DNA from: Oscarella lobularis
Lineage: Eukaryota; Porifera; Homoscleromorpha; Homosclerophorida; Oscarellidae
DNA: 64,000 nt
Assembly: GCF_947507565.1 (NCBI RefSeq)
Contig: NC_089178.1
Coordinates: 1,550,001 to 1,614,000, forward strand
Direction: 5' to 3'
Shown: positions 1 to 11,242 of the stretch, piece after piece
How the letters are laid out: each line of letters begins with the position of its first letter
How positions within the stretch are numbered: position 1 is the first letter of the stretch
Translations under genes and position numbers: made by a program
The notes under the pieces: model-generated
Told to the model about the DNA's origin: nothing
Database searches by the model: none
Seen by the model: the letters and a program-made list of their open reading frames with translations, nothing else

Positions 1-1891
1 TTCCAGCTAATGAAGAGCTTTCCAATTCAAGGTGAGTGACCCGGTCCTGAAGCAAACGATTCTCACTCCGCAGCCGCGTGTTTTCTTCGGATTCCTGCGT
101 GGCCCTTAGTCGCATTGCTTCGTACTCTCGTTCGACTCTGAATGAATATCAAAATGTGTGAAGTATAGCATTTATTGGTTATAAACCTTTTCATTTTTTT
201 GGTATTATATTTAACTTGCAGTGCTACTGCGATGAGCTGTTCTGGATTGCGTTCATGAATGGCACGCATTTCCTTTTGAAAATGCTGATAAAACAAAACA
301 TTTGTAATTAAATAATGACAATTAGATTTCTGAATATCTCGCCTTCTGCATTCCCTCCATGTCTAGCTGAAGAAGCTGGGCTTTACTGCACTCCAATAAA
401 GCAATGCCAAACTTGAACAATATTTCCATACCCTTAATAGAAAAACACTATAGTAATAATTTTTCATTCACATATTAAATCATACGTCTAAAAAGAAAAG
501 GTCCATTATTCGCAAAACCAACTGTACGGGCAAAGACGTTGCAAACATGGTCAGAAACCACGACGATGCCCACAAGGACGTATAGAATGCCTAGGAAAAT
601 AAACAATAAAATCAGAAGCACGTAAAATCCCTCTGTTTAGCTAACCTGGGCTTGGAAATGCAAATAGAGATCCGGAACAGATTCCTTTACAAAACAAAAA
701 AAGCAAAAAAGCGAATGACGCAAATAAAGATTCTCATTGGGGATAGTACAGTACTGACTTGCATAAGATGTTCAAGGAGATAAAAGCAGAGGTTGAGGTG
801 AGCCATGGACGGCGTAAAGAGAGGACGCATTCCATAGTCTTCCATCAGTTTGACAAAAACGCTAAACGCCTCTTCTTCCGGCATCTGGTGAGAAATAGAA
901 AATGCAAAGTGTCACAGACGAAGATCAATGGAAACTGACCGCCATCAAAAGCATTCCCACAATAAAGGGACTACCTTGACAATAGCCAACCTCTCTGTCA
1001 TGCAAAGAATACGCCTGCACAAAGGAACTAGAAAGAGGATTCCTCCACGGCCAAAAAAAAGACAGAAACCTTGACAACATTAAAGAGTGCCTCTTGGCCA
1101 AGGCTATTCTGCTCCTTGAAGAGATCGTGCTGCGGAAACGTGCGCGCAATATCCCGCTGTATGATTTTCTCGCAGGGTGACGACAACTGCGTTTCAAAAG
1201 AGGAAGAGAATTAGATTGTTTTAATTTCCCACGTGTTCTAAGGTTACTTCGAGCAATTCGCCATACGTCTCCTTCAACGGCGAATCGAACGACTTGCTCA
1301 ATAGTTGCCAGGCGAGACCTCGCACGGCTTCCGGTATTCCGTCTCGAACCAGTTGTCGAACGTGCTTGGGCCGTTTCTGTACGTTCTCGTCCCAATTCGC
1401 GATAACGGCGCCCCACGCAAGATAAACGTCTTCTTCTGTGGGAGGAGTCGTCGTCGTCGTCGTCGCTACCTGATGCGCGAGCGCGTGGGCGAATGAATGA
1501 AGGAACACCTCGTCTCTTCCCCACTTACGTCAACGTTCGACGACTTCCGGAAGGTGGCCGATAGGGAAGAGAGTTTCTTCGCCACTTGTTCGATCGCGTG
1601 GTTCAGCGCGCTTTTCACCTGAAAAAGGGCATCTTTTTTATTTTATTTTTATCGCTCTTTCGCGTGGGTCACTTTTGGCGGAGGCGAATGCGAGACGACG
1701 TCTTTCGCTTTTACTACGATCTTTCGGCGAGAATCTCGTTCGATTAGCCTAGAAAGAGATGCGAAAGGAAGGTGAACGCTTTTTCGTCGTTTCTCTTCCG
1801 TTCTTCTTTCTACTTACTTGTTCTGTTCCTCTAGTTTCGCCAAAAGCTCGGCATCCTCTTCGGTCATACGCTCCTTCGTAGGCTGATCCAT
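1..1891 (-). CDS. EVI5: EVI5-like TBC-domain Rab GAP, partial (C-terminus beyond left edge)
   Basis: Predicted Rab GTPase-activating protein acting in endosome recycling and cytokinesis (family knowledge). The start at 1891 opens with MTEEDAELLAKLEEQN a few residues in, as in animal EVI5/EVI5L. After an exon at about 1528-1607, the exon at about 1215-1510 gives the TBC entry WGAVIANWDENVQKRPK and RDGIPEAVRGLAWQLL. The exon near 1071-1185 has IIQRDIARTFPQHDLF, the IxxDxxR arginine finger. The exon near 925-1020 has DREVGYCQGSPFIVG, the YxQ glutamine finger. Further exons (about 680-884) give MPEEEAFSVFVKLM. The leftmost bases encode a Glu/Arg-rich coiled coil (EYEAMRLRATQESEEN), so the C-terminal coil continues outside the window. 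It diverges from WDR41 across 233 bp. EVI5 versus EVI5L paralogy cannot be decided in such a genome. Confidence 0.88.
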
Positions 1892-2124
1892 TCCAGCAGG
1901 CGCTCAATTCGCTCCTAGTACGCAAAATGGATCCTTCGACTCATCGCACGAAAAGAACGTAAGGAGATACGGGCTATTGCAAAGTCCCGTAGACCTAGAC
2001 AGAATTTTTTCTATTCCCTCGTCTCACTCTTCATTTCTTAGGGCCGCGGACTCTACTGCTGCCTAGCACACTTTTTTCTCACTGCAACTCGACAAGCGCC
2101 TGTCGGGAAGCCCCCATACGCCAG
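1892..2124. promoter_or_regulatory. Bidirectional intergenic region, EVI5-like / WDR41
   Basis: These 233 bp separate the start codons of two divergent genes, so both core promoters and 5'UTRs must fit here. I see no clear TATA box or CpG-rich block. The role is inferred from gene arrangement only. Confidence 0.5.
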
Positions 2125-3444
2125 ATGGACGTAATTCACCATCCCAAAACCCGCAATAAAGACGACGACTACATCTCTATCGACTCCCAACGCCAGGAAA
2201 CTGCTAATCCCTTCACCGAAGTGCAAATCCTCGAAGGCCACAAGGACATAACGCGTCGCCTATTGAAATTAGACGGCAACCGTTTCCTCTCGACAGGCGA
2301 CGATGGTCACGTAATCATCTGGGATCCGCAAACGGGACGACGCTTGCGCACGTTCGACGCTCACCGGCGTCCAGTCACAGCGCTACTACTCGTTCCCCCT
2401 CGCTTTGGCGAGGGTCCCGCCCCCCTCTTGACCGCCTCCGCCGATCGCGAAATGCGACTGCGGAACGACGACGGAACGACTCGGAAGTTGCTCGAACATC
2501 GCGTCGCAGTCAAATGTCTTCTCGCATGCGACGACGGTTTCTATTCGGGAGGCGAGAGTTTGTGCGCCTGGAATCGCGAAGGCGAACTCGTCGACAAATT
2601 GCCGCGAGCGGCAGAAAATTCCGACATCGTCGCTCTGGTCGGCGCGAAAAACGATCGCCTGATTGCAGCGACGTCGAACAATCCTCATCTCGACGTGTAT
2701 CAGGTAGAAAAATCGCCGACTACGCGTCTGCGCGCTGTGTCAACGAAGAAACTGTACGCTCATCGCGAAGCGGTGCGATGTCTCGTCGCCGTCAACGAGA
2801 AGCTCTTCGCGTCCGGATCGCTCGACGGATCTATTCATCTGTGGTCGAGTCACACGCTCTCACACGTTCGATGTCTCAATTTCGAGGAGACGTATTCGAC
2901 TGAGACGTGGAAGATGCTTCTTTTCGAAGTCAGTCAACTGCTCGTTATCGGCGACGAGCATCTATTCGCCGCCGTCGGAAAAGGATTCCAGGTGCACAAC
3001 GTCAATCGAGCGCAGGGTGAAAGTCTGCTGGCGCAGCGACGAAACGCTCACTTGGCGACCGTGCACGGAATCGCTTATCTTCAAAGTCGACATCTTCTCG
3101 TTACGTGTTCGGAAGATGCGACTATTCGTTTGTGGAACGTCGCTCTCGATGATTTGCAGTCAAGGGGAAAGATCAGGGTTCGACGAGCGTCGTTTAGTGC
3201 CAGCGTCAAGACTCCAAGTCTCGTCGGCGAATTGGTCGGTCATTCCGGTAGCGTATTGTCCGTCGTCGACTTGTCGCCAATAGGATTTGCTTCGTGCGGT
3301 ACGGACAGTTTAGTGTTGCTATGGAAGGAGGGAAATAAGGAAGAGAAAAAGCGATTCGATGAGTTTCGAGTTGCTCGAACCGAGACGCAGTGTCGAGGCT
3401 TGAAAACGAATGACGATGCCGTATTTCATATCCAGAATGATTGA
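2125..3444 (+). CDS. WDR41: WDR41-like WD40-repeat protein, single exon
   Basis: Intronless 439-residue protein, close to vertebrate WDR41 (about 459). It begins with a non-WD leader, then NPFTEVQILEGHKDITR and the first blade RFLSTGDDGHVIIWDPQTG (about residues 53-71). Later blades include LLTASADREMRLRNDDG, LFASGSLDGSIHLWSS, LLVTCSEDATIRLWNVA and FASCGTDSLVLLWKEG near the C-terminus. The order and the insert between the last two blades match WDR41. In animals WDR41 binds C9orf72-SMCR8 and recruits it to lysosomes through PQLC2 (family knowledge). Lack of introns is unusual beside intron-rich neighbours and could reflect an old retrocopy or intron loss. It converges with TTC7, 98 bp away. 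Confidence 0.85.
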   Translation: MDVIHHPKTRNKDDDYISIDSQRQETANPFTEVQILEGHKDITRRLLKLDGNRFLSTGDDGHVIIWDPQTGRRLRTFDAHRRPVTALLLVPPRFGEGPAPLLTASADREMRLRNDDGTTRKLLEHRVAVKCLLACDDGFYSGGESLCAWNREGELVDKLPRAAENSDIVALVGAKNDRLIAATSNNPHLDVYQVEKSPTTRLRAVSTKKLYAHREAVRCLVAVNEKLFASGSLDGSIHLWSSHTLSHVRCLNFEETYSTETWKMLLFEVSQLLVIGDEHLFAAVGKGFQVHNVNRAQGESLLAQRRNAHLATVHGIAYLQSRHLLVTCSEDATIRLWNVALDDLQSRGKIRVRRASFSASVKTPSLVGELVGHSGSVLSVVDLSPIGFASCGTDSLVLLWKEGNKEEKKRFDEFRVARTETQCRGLKTNDDAVFHIQND

Positions 3445-3542
3445 CCTATGTACGTATCGCGCGGTTAATCCGAGTTATTTTTTTCTTCAATTTGCAGTTG
3501 CGCTCAACTTTTTTTTATAAGAAAATATTATGCCATGCGTAT

Positions 3543-6500
3543 CTAAACGGATTGTGGTAGCGTAGAAAAAGGGAGTAGCGGTGATACGGCGTCGAGCCGC
3601 AATGCCGTCAAGAAGCAGTCGGATGCACTTGCAGAATCTCCTTTGCTTTGCAAAATGACACCCAGGCCATCCCTTCATTTCAATTTATTATCTATATATA
3701 TGATTTGTGATGTATTTCGGGTTTTCGTACCAGGCTGCAGGGTTTTGAGGATGATGTAAAATTGCTTCTCGAAGATTTCTCTCCGCCAAAGCGACGTTTC
3801 CCAACTTGAGACAAACGAGTCCCTGCACAAGAAAGAATTATTTCTTTTCAATGCGCAAGCGGCCTAGTTTGATTACAAGCCAAATTAAACTTTCATCGTG
3901 TTCCGGCATCAGCGACAAAGCGCTCTCAAAGAAAACTTTTGCTTCTGCGAGCTTTCCCCTTCCCTCGCACATCAAGCCATTCTTTCAGAAATCAATCTAG
4001 CGCTACAAGAAGTGGATTACAGCTACATGCATACCTGACAAAGAACGGCCGGCGAAAGAGGATCAAGCAACCTCGCTTCGTTCAAAGACATCGCCGCATC
4101 CGTTTCTTCGTCCATTTGCAAATAACACTTGGCTGAAGAGCAGAAGTTTTATCGGCCAATAAATAACAAAAACATTTATTTCGTCCAACCTATTAAAACC
4201 CAAACGTCCGCCTGCGTAGACCACGCTTGAGCCATGCGCGGTCTCGTAACGCTCTGAGCAATAGAAACGTGAACAGATTGGGCATCAGAGGCGAGATCAT
4301 GCCGCGACGACGAAAGAGCCATGAAGGATTGAGTAGGAGACGCTGAAAAAAGGAATTCGTCAAGCACTCGTCGCGTCATGCGCTCGCTTCCTTTCCTACT
4401 TGCCGTTCTAGCGTCTCTGCCACTGAGACTGGCTAATTCAAATTGGCTCAACTCCCTCTTCTCCAGAATGACCTTATCAAGAAGGCCGGAACCTCGAACT
4501 CTAACACACAGCACTATTAGTAGAATTAGTTCCAAACTGCCGCGTTTGCCTACTCTTCGGCGTCTTCTTGATATTTCGCTTTCCACGTTTCCAGCATGAA
4601 TTTGCACGTTTTCAAAGCCTTGTGGCCGCCAAGCGCGACTTTTTCAAGACGAGCTTTCAAATACAGTAGACTAGAAAGATGCTTTTGTCCCATTAATGAC
4701 AATCGACGTCTTATTCTAAGACGAACCCAAAATTGTCAGGCCATTCATTGACGGCCACGTCGCACACTGCTAGCGCTTCGGTATACTGAAAATCAAATGT
4801 TACTCACTTTCTCTCATAATAGGACGTCGGCGTTGCTAACACCTGTTTCTGAGCAGATAAAAGAAGAGCTGTCAAACGAAGGCAGTTGGCATCAGTAGGG
4901 TTCAACTCCAATGCTTTTCTGGTCCATTTCAACGCGTCTGAAATCTAGACATCTATGAAGAAAATTCAAAAAGACGAGGTCTAACTTTACCGTTCCCATC
5001 TCTGCATGCTGCAAACCGAGGTGGTACAGCGTTTGGAAACATAATGAATCCAACTCATGTGCCCTACGGTGTAATAAATGTGATTAGGAAGATAATTCTG
5101 AAATTCTGTCACCTTTCCAATGATTTGATCGCCTGCTGTTTCAGCGTCTCGGCTTCACTTTTGATTGTCACTGCACGTAGATCTGAAAAGATTCGTCAAA
5201 CAACAAACAACTGCGTTACCTTTTGCTGCTTTCTTGAATAAGGCCACGCCTAGAATAAGATGAGCTCTGGACGCGAACTCTTCACTGCCACTTTGAGAAA
5301 TCAGCTTCGTGGCGAACTCTATACCCTCTGAAGCCTTTAGAAAATAAGAGAAGGGTTGAAATCGTTGCGTAGAAAGTATGAGGGCCTTTGACTTTGTCCA
5401 AATGATTGACGCAAAGTTTGGCAGCTTGATAAAGAACGACGGCATTGTCGCTAGCGATCGCGTGAGATTGAATCAACACAGACAAAGCCCGTTCGTACTA
5501 AATGCACCTAAATTCAGTGATCACAAAACAAAAAAATCATAACTCACTCTTCCTGCACTGATTAACGACAAAGCAAATTGAATCCAAACGTGAACGTTTT
5601 CAAACGAAAACTTCATGGCTCTATCGTAGAACTGGAAATGAATAAAAAAAAGAGCCAAGTCATTATTCAACACTAGTATCATCAGTCTACTGACTCGGGC
5701 TAAAGCGGCATACTGCTCCCTGCTACTGAGTGCTATAGTATAGAGATCATAAACCAAAGTGGCTTCAAGATGCGTCTGCTTTCGAGCTTCCACATCGCTT
5801 GGATTGAGGCTTAAGACCGCCCTCGAATGAACCTGTCAAGCTCGTTTAATATCTTGAATCGGCTGTAGATATTTACCATAGCTTCTTGAAGCATCAATAC
5901 TAAGAGGGTTTCTTCAATAGCATTACGAGGACTAAAGGGACTGAAGCACTAAATTAGGGGGAGATGAACGTGATCGTTTTCCAAGTGGACGTACGGTTCC
6001 TTCGTTCCAGACAGGCTCTGTCTCGAAGTCAGAGACAAGCGACGCGAACTTCCTCCGCGCTCCTTCGTCAAATTAGCCGGCGGCGTGTACGTTGCGTCGC
6101 ACGTTCCGCGAAGAAGCGTCTGAGCAAGAACACGAACAACGGTCTAAACGAATACAAGTAAAAAAAGTAAAAAGAACAATCTCATTCTATCTCCTTTACC
6201 AAACGAAGAGAACGATACGGACCCACTTCACCCATTTGAAGAATCGAACGCAAATGCTTGATGCACTGATGAACATTACTAGTAGAGGAGATGACAAAGA
6301 CTAAAGATCTTTCTAGTCCCACTCTCAATCGACTCATTTACCCGGCTTTGAGATAGAGTACAGGCAACTTGAGTAGTCCCAATTCTACAAGGCCACTCAA
6401 TTGCCACTGTACATCGCCTCCTCCTCCCCCTCCGCCGCCAGCACCCCCACCAACACCACTACCGACTCCAATCCAAGGCGATCCCGTCGGTTTACCACTC

Positions 6501-7182
6501 GCATCAACGTACGTCCCAACGTCCTTGACATGATCCAGGACGAGTTTACACGACTTGGCGTAAAATTCAGTGACGGTTTCTTCCGCCGCCGCCGCTTCGT
6601 CCTTTGCCTCTTGCAATAGGCCCTTGAGTAGGTGAGCCTCGGCGACGAGCAGAACGAAATGAACTTGCGGGGGCGAATTCCAAAGTGACCGCCCGTCCAA
6701 ATCGAGACCGGCGAGAATTGCTTCCGATTCGACGCGTCTCCCGAAGAGAAAAAGGAGTTTGGAGAGAAGAATCTGAGCTTCGATCACGACTTGATTCTAA
6801 ATAAAAGAAAGAAAGTAAATCGATTCCATGTCTGTTTTTGCTATCTCGCTGCTCTTTCTTTGTCCTGTTTCGATATTTCTTCCAATTTCTGCTTGGCGTC
6901 CCGAAGTGCGGCGTTTTTCGCTTCGAGGCCTTTGTTCTCTGCAAGTCCATGCTCCGCTGTGTACTGCTGAATTTGCGATTCGGCCCACACGACGTCGAAT
7001 AGTCCTGCGAATTGCACAATCGGTCCGAAGCAAGTCCCGTCGACTGGATTCTTACCACTGAGTGTGCCTTTTGGCTTTTTCTTAAGCAGTGCAAATGCCT
7101 GAGCCCATTTATGCTCGATTCGTGCCCGATCGAGATCCGATTCGAACGCGAGCGTCGCTTTGGTCCGTTTGCTCGAAGTCAT
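3543..7182 (-). CDS. TTC7: TTC7-like TPR scaffold of the PI4KIIIalpha complex
   Basis: Multi-exon TPR protein. The start at 7182 gives MTSSKRTKATLAFESDLDRA followed by RIEHKWAQA, matching the TTC7 opening; an in-frame ATG 45 bases upstream at 7227 is less TTC7-like. The exon at about 6350-6790 encodes helical TPR sequence (ILLSKLLFLFGRRVESEAIL, AEAHLLKGLLQEAKDEAAAA) and a Gly-rich loop GVGGGAGGGGGGGG. The C-terminus splices as NPAAW|DGLGVILQSKGDSASAS and DCFLTALRLDAVSPLLPF up to the stop at 3543, an excellent TTC7 match. TTC7 with EFR3 and FAM126 holds PI4KIIIalpha at the plasma membrane (family knowledge). Animals with one gene cannot be assigned to TTC7A or TTC7B. Confidence 0.87.
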
Positions 7183-7204
7183 ACCTATCCGGGACTCTCT
7201 GAGG
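7183..7204. promoter_or_regulatory. 22-bp divergent start-codon interval, TTC7 / BBLN
   Basis: Only 22 bp separate the ATG of TTC7 (minus) from the ATG of BBLN (plus). The two 5'UTRs and core promoters must overlap each other or lie inside the partner's first exon. Seen directly; the regulatory consequence is inferred. Confidence 0.5.
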
Positions 7205-7473
7205 ATGACTGAACAAAACGGCGTCAACGGGGTCGATTTGCAGGGTAAAGCAGTTTTAGTCGGTATCCTCGATGTTATTCTATGTGTTTAGGAGTTGTCG
7301 AAGAGTATGAAGTGCTAGATAAGCAATTGGATCAGCTCAACGTCTGTCTCGACGTGCTAGAGAGCCAAAACGACGACTTGAACTCGCGGATCAGAGACAT
7401 CTTGGAAAAAATGCGCCAATCGAGAAAAGAAAGCCTGAAGGAAGAGAGCGAATCACAAGACGGCAAAAAGTAA
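7205..7473 (+). CDS. BBLN: Bublin coiled-coil protein (UPF0184 / C9orf16 family)
   Basis: Two exons: 7205-7244 (MTEQNGVNGVDLQ) and 7292-7473, joined by a 47-bp GT..AG intron in phase 1. The product is about 74 residues. The second exon reads EYEVLDKQLDQLNVCLDVLE then SQNDDLNSRIRDILE and MRQSRKES, the single short coiled coil that defines BBLN, with a charged C-terminal tail ending in DGKK. Bublin associates with intermediate filaments and apical lumen integrity in worms (family knowledge). The 5' end is 22 bp from TTC7 and the 3' end converges with receptor A, 109 bp away. A decayed second copy of the exon lies at 9981-10137. Confidence 0.82.
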
Positions 7474-7582
7474 CGCAGATTTTTATATTTTGTTACACAA
7501 ATTACACACGAACGCTCTACACCTCAGTTTCACATGATATTCTTTGTGCTGCCTAGCTGTCACGTGGTGCACGAAGAACGGT

Positions 7583-9512
7583 TTACCCATCAGTCAATCC
7601 TTCCGTACTGCTTGATTTCGTACGACTCATTTCTATGCTGTTCGACTTCGACTGTGTCGTCTTCACGCGACAATGGCACATGCGAAACGCTTTTGCCCAA
7701 AGTCTCCTGATGTCTTTTGTCATGAAGAAGAATCTCAGTATTCCAGCCAAAGCTAAAGTGAGAGCCAGACGGTTCAATATCATGTACATCATAGTAAAGT
7801 AGCGAGTATGCGCTCCGTGGGAACACTCTTCTTCGCCCGCATTGACTAGAACGCATTGCCAGTATCTTTCAATGTCCTTTTGGATGACGTCACTGTTGGC
7901 AAAGAGTATGGAGTAATTGATCACAAAGCACAGTCCCACGAAGATCGACAGGCCAACAAGATGCATAAAGCGCCTTTGTACGTCTTCAAGTTCTTGAACA
8001 TTTTGGCTTATTTTATTCGATTCGCCCATTATTCTTCTTCGTTCACGTTGCTAAGAAGCAAATTTGATGCAGAGAGTAACACAGGATTTAATTATCGAAC
8101 CTTTCGCCTAGTGGCAACTGCTAGCCACCCAAGTAGAAAACACATTAAAATGACGAAAATTTGAACGGGCAGAACGAACGTGTAATACTGCAAATCGACG
8201 TCACGCACGAAACACGTGAAACATATGCTGCTGAAGCTGTTGTATGCATCTTTTCCCTTAATAGCATACGGCAATGCAGCGAGCACAGCTGGAAGGCCCC
8301 AGCCTATAAGTGATTCGATGACGTGGATGAGATTGAGATGAGCAAAGAAAGAGTCGGCGAGATGTGGAAGCCCTATGATAAAGGCAACGTTCGCCGCTCC
8401 CAGAACAAACCACACTGCCGTCACCAAATAGAAGAACTGATTTAAGATAACTAGATGTAAATAGTATCAGAGAGGTGGTAACAATGTCGCTATCCTTACT
8501 GTAAACGAAAACAAAATTGCAGTTGTTCTTGGTAATTGCTTCAGCCAGATCTTTCGAGCCGCAGCACGTTGCATTGGCTCTGCCCATTACTCGGCCTATC
8601 AATTCGATGAAGCCTAAAGAACCTATTCATTATTCTGCATGAAATCACAGTGGTTCTAGTTCCGACTTGTAACTGAAACTGCGAGACACAGGTACCAGGC
8701 AATCATAATGTGAGGAAATCGTCGCCTTTAATATAACGCCTTCAATTCAATTAGACTAATGCTTGTGCGACGTCACTTACTGAGTTTCGATTACGATTAC
8801 GGTTGTAGTAGAAATGAACACTGCTAAAACAGAGAGAACGACGTTCGTATAAAACAAGATTTCGTCTGCTGTCTCTTCCGACGGAGTAAGCCAATTCCAC
8901 CGAGAACAGGACATGAAGCAGCATCCATTGCTTGGATCGTAGGAGGCGTCCGCGTGGCAGTCGTTCTTAGCTATACAAATATCACAAGAGCTGCATTAGT
9001 TAATGCTTCTAGTCACACAACTGCATAGTTAATGCTTCGAGTCATTAGTTAAATTAGAGACAACACCTTGAGCCGGAGGCGATAGCAAGAGTGGAAGAAG
9101 AGGAGCGAGCTCTGCAGTCGTCGCGTTTATAGTGACGACATCTTTGGGGGGCCACTGAGACACTGGCACCCCTAAACGTTTCATAATTCGGTAAAGAATC
9201 TGAGGCCGAACAGATAGAGTTCGGGGAAGGAGCGCAAACGCCGACCCTAGGTCAATTCCTGAGTCAGGAGAAAACTTGAGGTATCGCAGTAGGTCAGAGA
9301 GAGAAACGGTAAAGTGACACGTAGAATTTATCTACAAAACATTGAAAGCTACTGGTAGAACGCGACTCACTCTCATCGCTCGCTTATAGTGAGCTCACCA
9401 ACATCGTTTCATTCAGTTCCGTACCTGTGAAAAAGACCACAGTCGGGACGACTGCGACAGTCGCAAGAAAAACTGCAAGTCCAGTTATCAGAAGACCGAC
9501 AAAAAGACTCAT
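7583..9512 (-). CDS. Seven-TM receptor, Frizzled/Smoothened-like core, array copy A
   Basis: Multi-exon gene read from ATG 9512 (MSLFVGLLITGLAVFLATVA, hydrophobic signal or anchor) to the stop at 7583. Next come an ectodomain exon (about 9068-9330: INSTCHFTVSLSDLLRYLKF, SQWPP, INATTAELAPLL), a Cys-rich linker (DCHADASYDPSNGCCFMSC), TM1-TM3 exons, TM4-TM5 (8092-8427: HVIESLIGWGLPAVLAALPY, then DLQYYTFVLPVQIFVILMCF) and TM6-TM7 (7583-8029). TM7 is followed by MTKDIRRLWAKAFRMC and a Ser/Thr-rich tail. The WG-P of TM4, the C-T-C loop and the TM5 'P' resemble class F receptors; there is no Frizzled CRD. The family assignment is by pattern, and a Dictyostelium-like class E/Fsl origin is the alternative. 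Ligand unknown. This is the most divergent array member. Confidence 0.68.
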
Positions 9513-9980
9513 AGCGCCGAGAGACTGGTACGCAACGGTCCGGACCGTATGTGCGCAGAAACGCTCACCGCGTACTGCTTATCGTCTGCCCGGAGCGGGC
9601 CACCCGGAGCTGACATAACTCGATTAGTTATAACCACATTGCGCTGGGTTCGCTTTTTCCTATCAGAGACGAACGCTAATTATATTTCCAAAACAAGAAG
9701 CTTGGTTATTTCTCCAAGTTTCCGGTCCGCGGGCGTTTCCTTTTGAGACATGGCTGGTACGAAATGACTTGAAAGCAATATCTCAGACTCGCTAATCATG
9801 TAAAACTAATTCAATGAACCTATAAAATGAATCATACTTTGTCTCAGTTGAGCACCAAGAGTTATTGACACTGTTAATCCAATCTTTTCCGCCTGAGACA
9901 ATGATATGAGCAGATCCGTTTTGATTCTCCACGCAATGAAGAGTGTATATATATATATATATACATGTATATACATGAAT
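9513..9980. other. Upstream region of receptor A, no gene seen
   Basis: Short open frames here are not exon-like. A (TA)n tract sits at 9944-9963, just before the duplicated BBLN block begins near 9981. The promoter of receptor A is expected here but no element is recognisable. Confidence 0.5.
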
Positions 9981-10137
9981 AAGCAATTAGATTAGCTCAA
10001 CGTCTGTCTCGACGTGCTAGAGAGCCAAAACGACGACTTGAATTCCGGATAAGAGACGCCTTGCATGGGAAAAAATGCGCCAATCGGGAAAAGAAAACCT
10101 GAAGGAAGAGAGCGAATCCCTAGACAGCAAAAAGTAA
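9981..10137 (+). pseudogene. BBLN: Decayed duplicate of BBLN exon 2
   Basis: The stretch aligns to 7320-7473 of BBLN: same reading from AAGCAATT.GAT.AGCTCAACG through the terminal AAAAAGTAA. It lacks the first exon and has an in-frame stop after the fourth codon (GAT-TAG), another after the NDDLNS region, and a short insertion near 10063. It cannot encode bublin. It is the left end of a segmental duplication that continues into a fragment of receptor A. Confidence 0.85.
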
Positions 10138-11242
10138 CGTAAATTTTTATATAGTTTTGTTACACAAATTGCTACACGAACGTTCTTGCTATATACCTCA
10201 GTTAAATTCATATGGTATTCTTTGTGCTGTCTAGCTGCACGTGCAAGACGGTCACCCATCAATCAATCCTTCCGCGCTGCCTGATTTAGTACGATTCATT
10301 TCTAATGCTGTTCGACTTCGATGCGTCGTCTTCACGCGACAATGGCACAAGCGAAGCGCTTCTGTCCAAAGTCTCCTGATGTCTTTTGTCATGAAGGAGA
10401 ATCTCAGTAAGCTAAAGTGAGAGCCAGACGGTTCTGTCACCAGAAAAGTGGTCCGCCCGAAAAGTGGTCCCCCCGGACGGCTTTTCTTGCCTTCGAAAAG
10501 TGGTCCGGCCTACCAAAAAGTGGTCCGGGCTCGAATTTGCTCATACGCGTACTCTTCGCGATGTAGATCGACGACAAAATACGCGAGTGCACTGCTCGTG
10601 CGCATCTACTCCCTCCCCTTCGCAACGCGTGTACGATCTTTTTCTATGCAAGGCTTCCGTGCGGAGAAGCTAGGTAGGACCACTTTTCTTTGAGCAAAGA
10701 AAAGTGGTCCGGACCTCCAAATACGTAGCAGAGAGTCTTGTGCATGCTCCAAATAATTAGGGGGGTGCTGATACAAACGTCTCAATAAGGCAAAATAAAC
10801 TGACGTCGACAAATACGGGTAAGATCACTTTTTTGCCCCCGGACCACTTTTTTTTCCCCCGGACCACTTTTCGGGCATAAAAAGTGGTCCCGGACCACTT
10901 TTTCTAGCATTAAAAGTGGTCCCGGACCACTTTTTATGCCCGAAAAAGTGGTCCGGGACCAAGAAAAAGTGGCCCCGGACCACTTTTCTGGCCGGACCAC
11001 TTTTTTCATGACAGTTCAATATCATATACATCATAGTAAAGTAGCGAGTCGGAGTATGCGCTCCGTGGGAACACTTTTCTTCGCCCGCATTGACCAGAAC
11101 GCATTGCCAGTACCTTCACGGATCTTTTTTTTCAACATTTCGGTTTACTTTATTCGATTCACCCATTATTCTTCTTCGTTCACGTTGCTAGTATAACGAA
11201 CGTGTTTCTACTGCAAATCGGCGTCATGCGCGAAACACGTCG
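10138..11242 (-). pseudogene. Decayed 3' fragment of receptor A, split by a MITE
   Basis: 10138-10434 matches the BBLN/receptor-A intergenic sequence and the receptor C-terminal tail at 7474-7775, including the ATGTCTTTTGTCATGAAG region behind the TM7 exit. After the inserted element the match resumes at 11018 (TTCAATATCAT.TACATCATAG) and runs, with internal deletions, to about 11242 (GCGCGAAACACGT, like 8205). The reading frame is broken by deletions and the insertion. The duplication therefore copied the convergent BBLN/receptor-A junction to a site about 2.7 kb away, after which it decayed. Confidence 0.82.
10435..11013. mobile_element. 579-bp MITE built from AAAAGTGGTCCGG motifs in both orientations
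   Basis: The element interrupts the receptor-A pseudogene. Comparing with the uninterrupted original (GACGGTTCAATATC near 7770) defines the insertion precisely. A GTTC target duplication lies at 10431-10434 and 11014-11017, and the ends start TGTCA and finish TGACA. Each end runs into AAAAGTGGTCCG, with 18 of 21 terminal bases matching between ends. Inside, AAAAGTGGTCCGG and its complement CCGGACCACTTTT recur more than a dozen times, including a palindrome at about 10670-10715 and a dense cluster at 10825-11005. There is no transposase ORF, so it is non-autonomous. Superfamily not assigned. Confidence 0.8.

Noticed and set aside
9981-10137. Second functional BBLN gene
   Set aside because: No first exon, in-frame stops and an insertion; a duplicated fragment.
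10448-11034. ORFs of 60-80 codons in the AAAAGTGGTCC region on both strands
   Set aside because: They are generated by the repeated motif of the MITE; no homology to a transposase or any protein.
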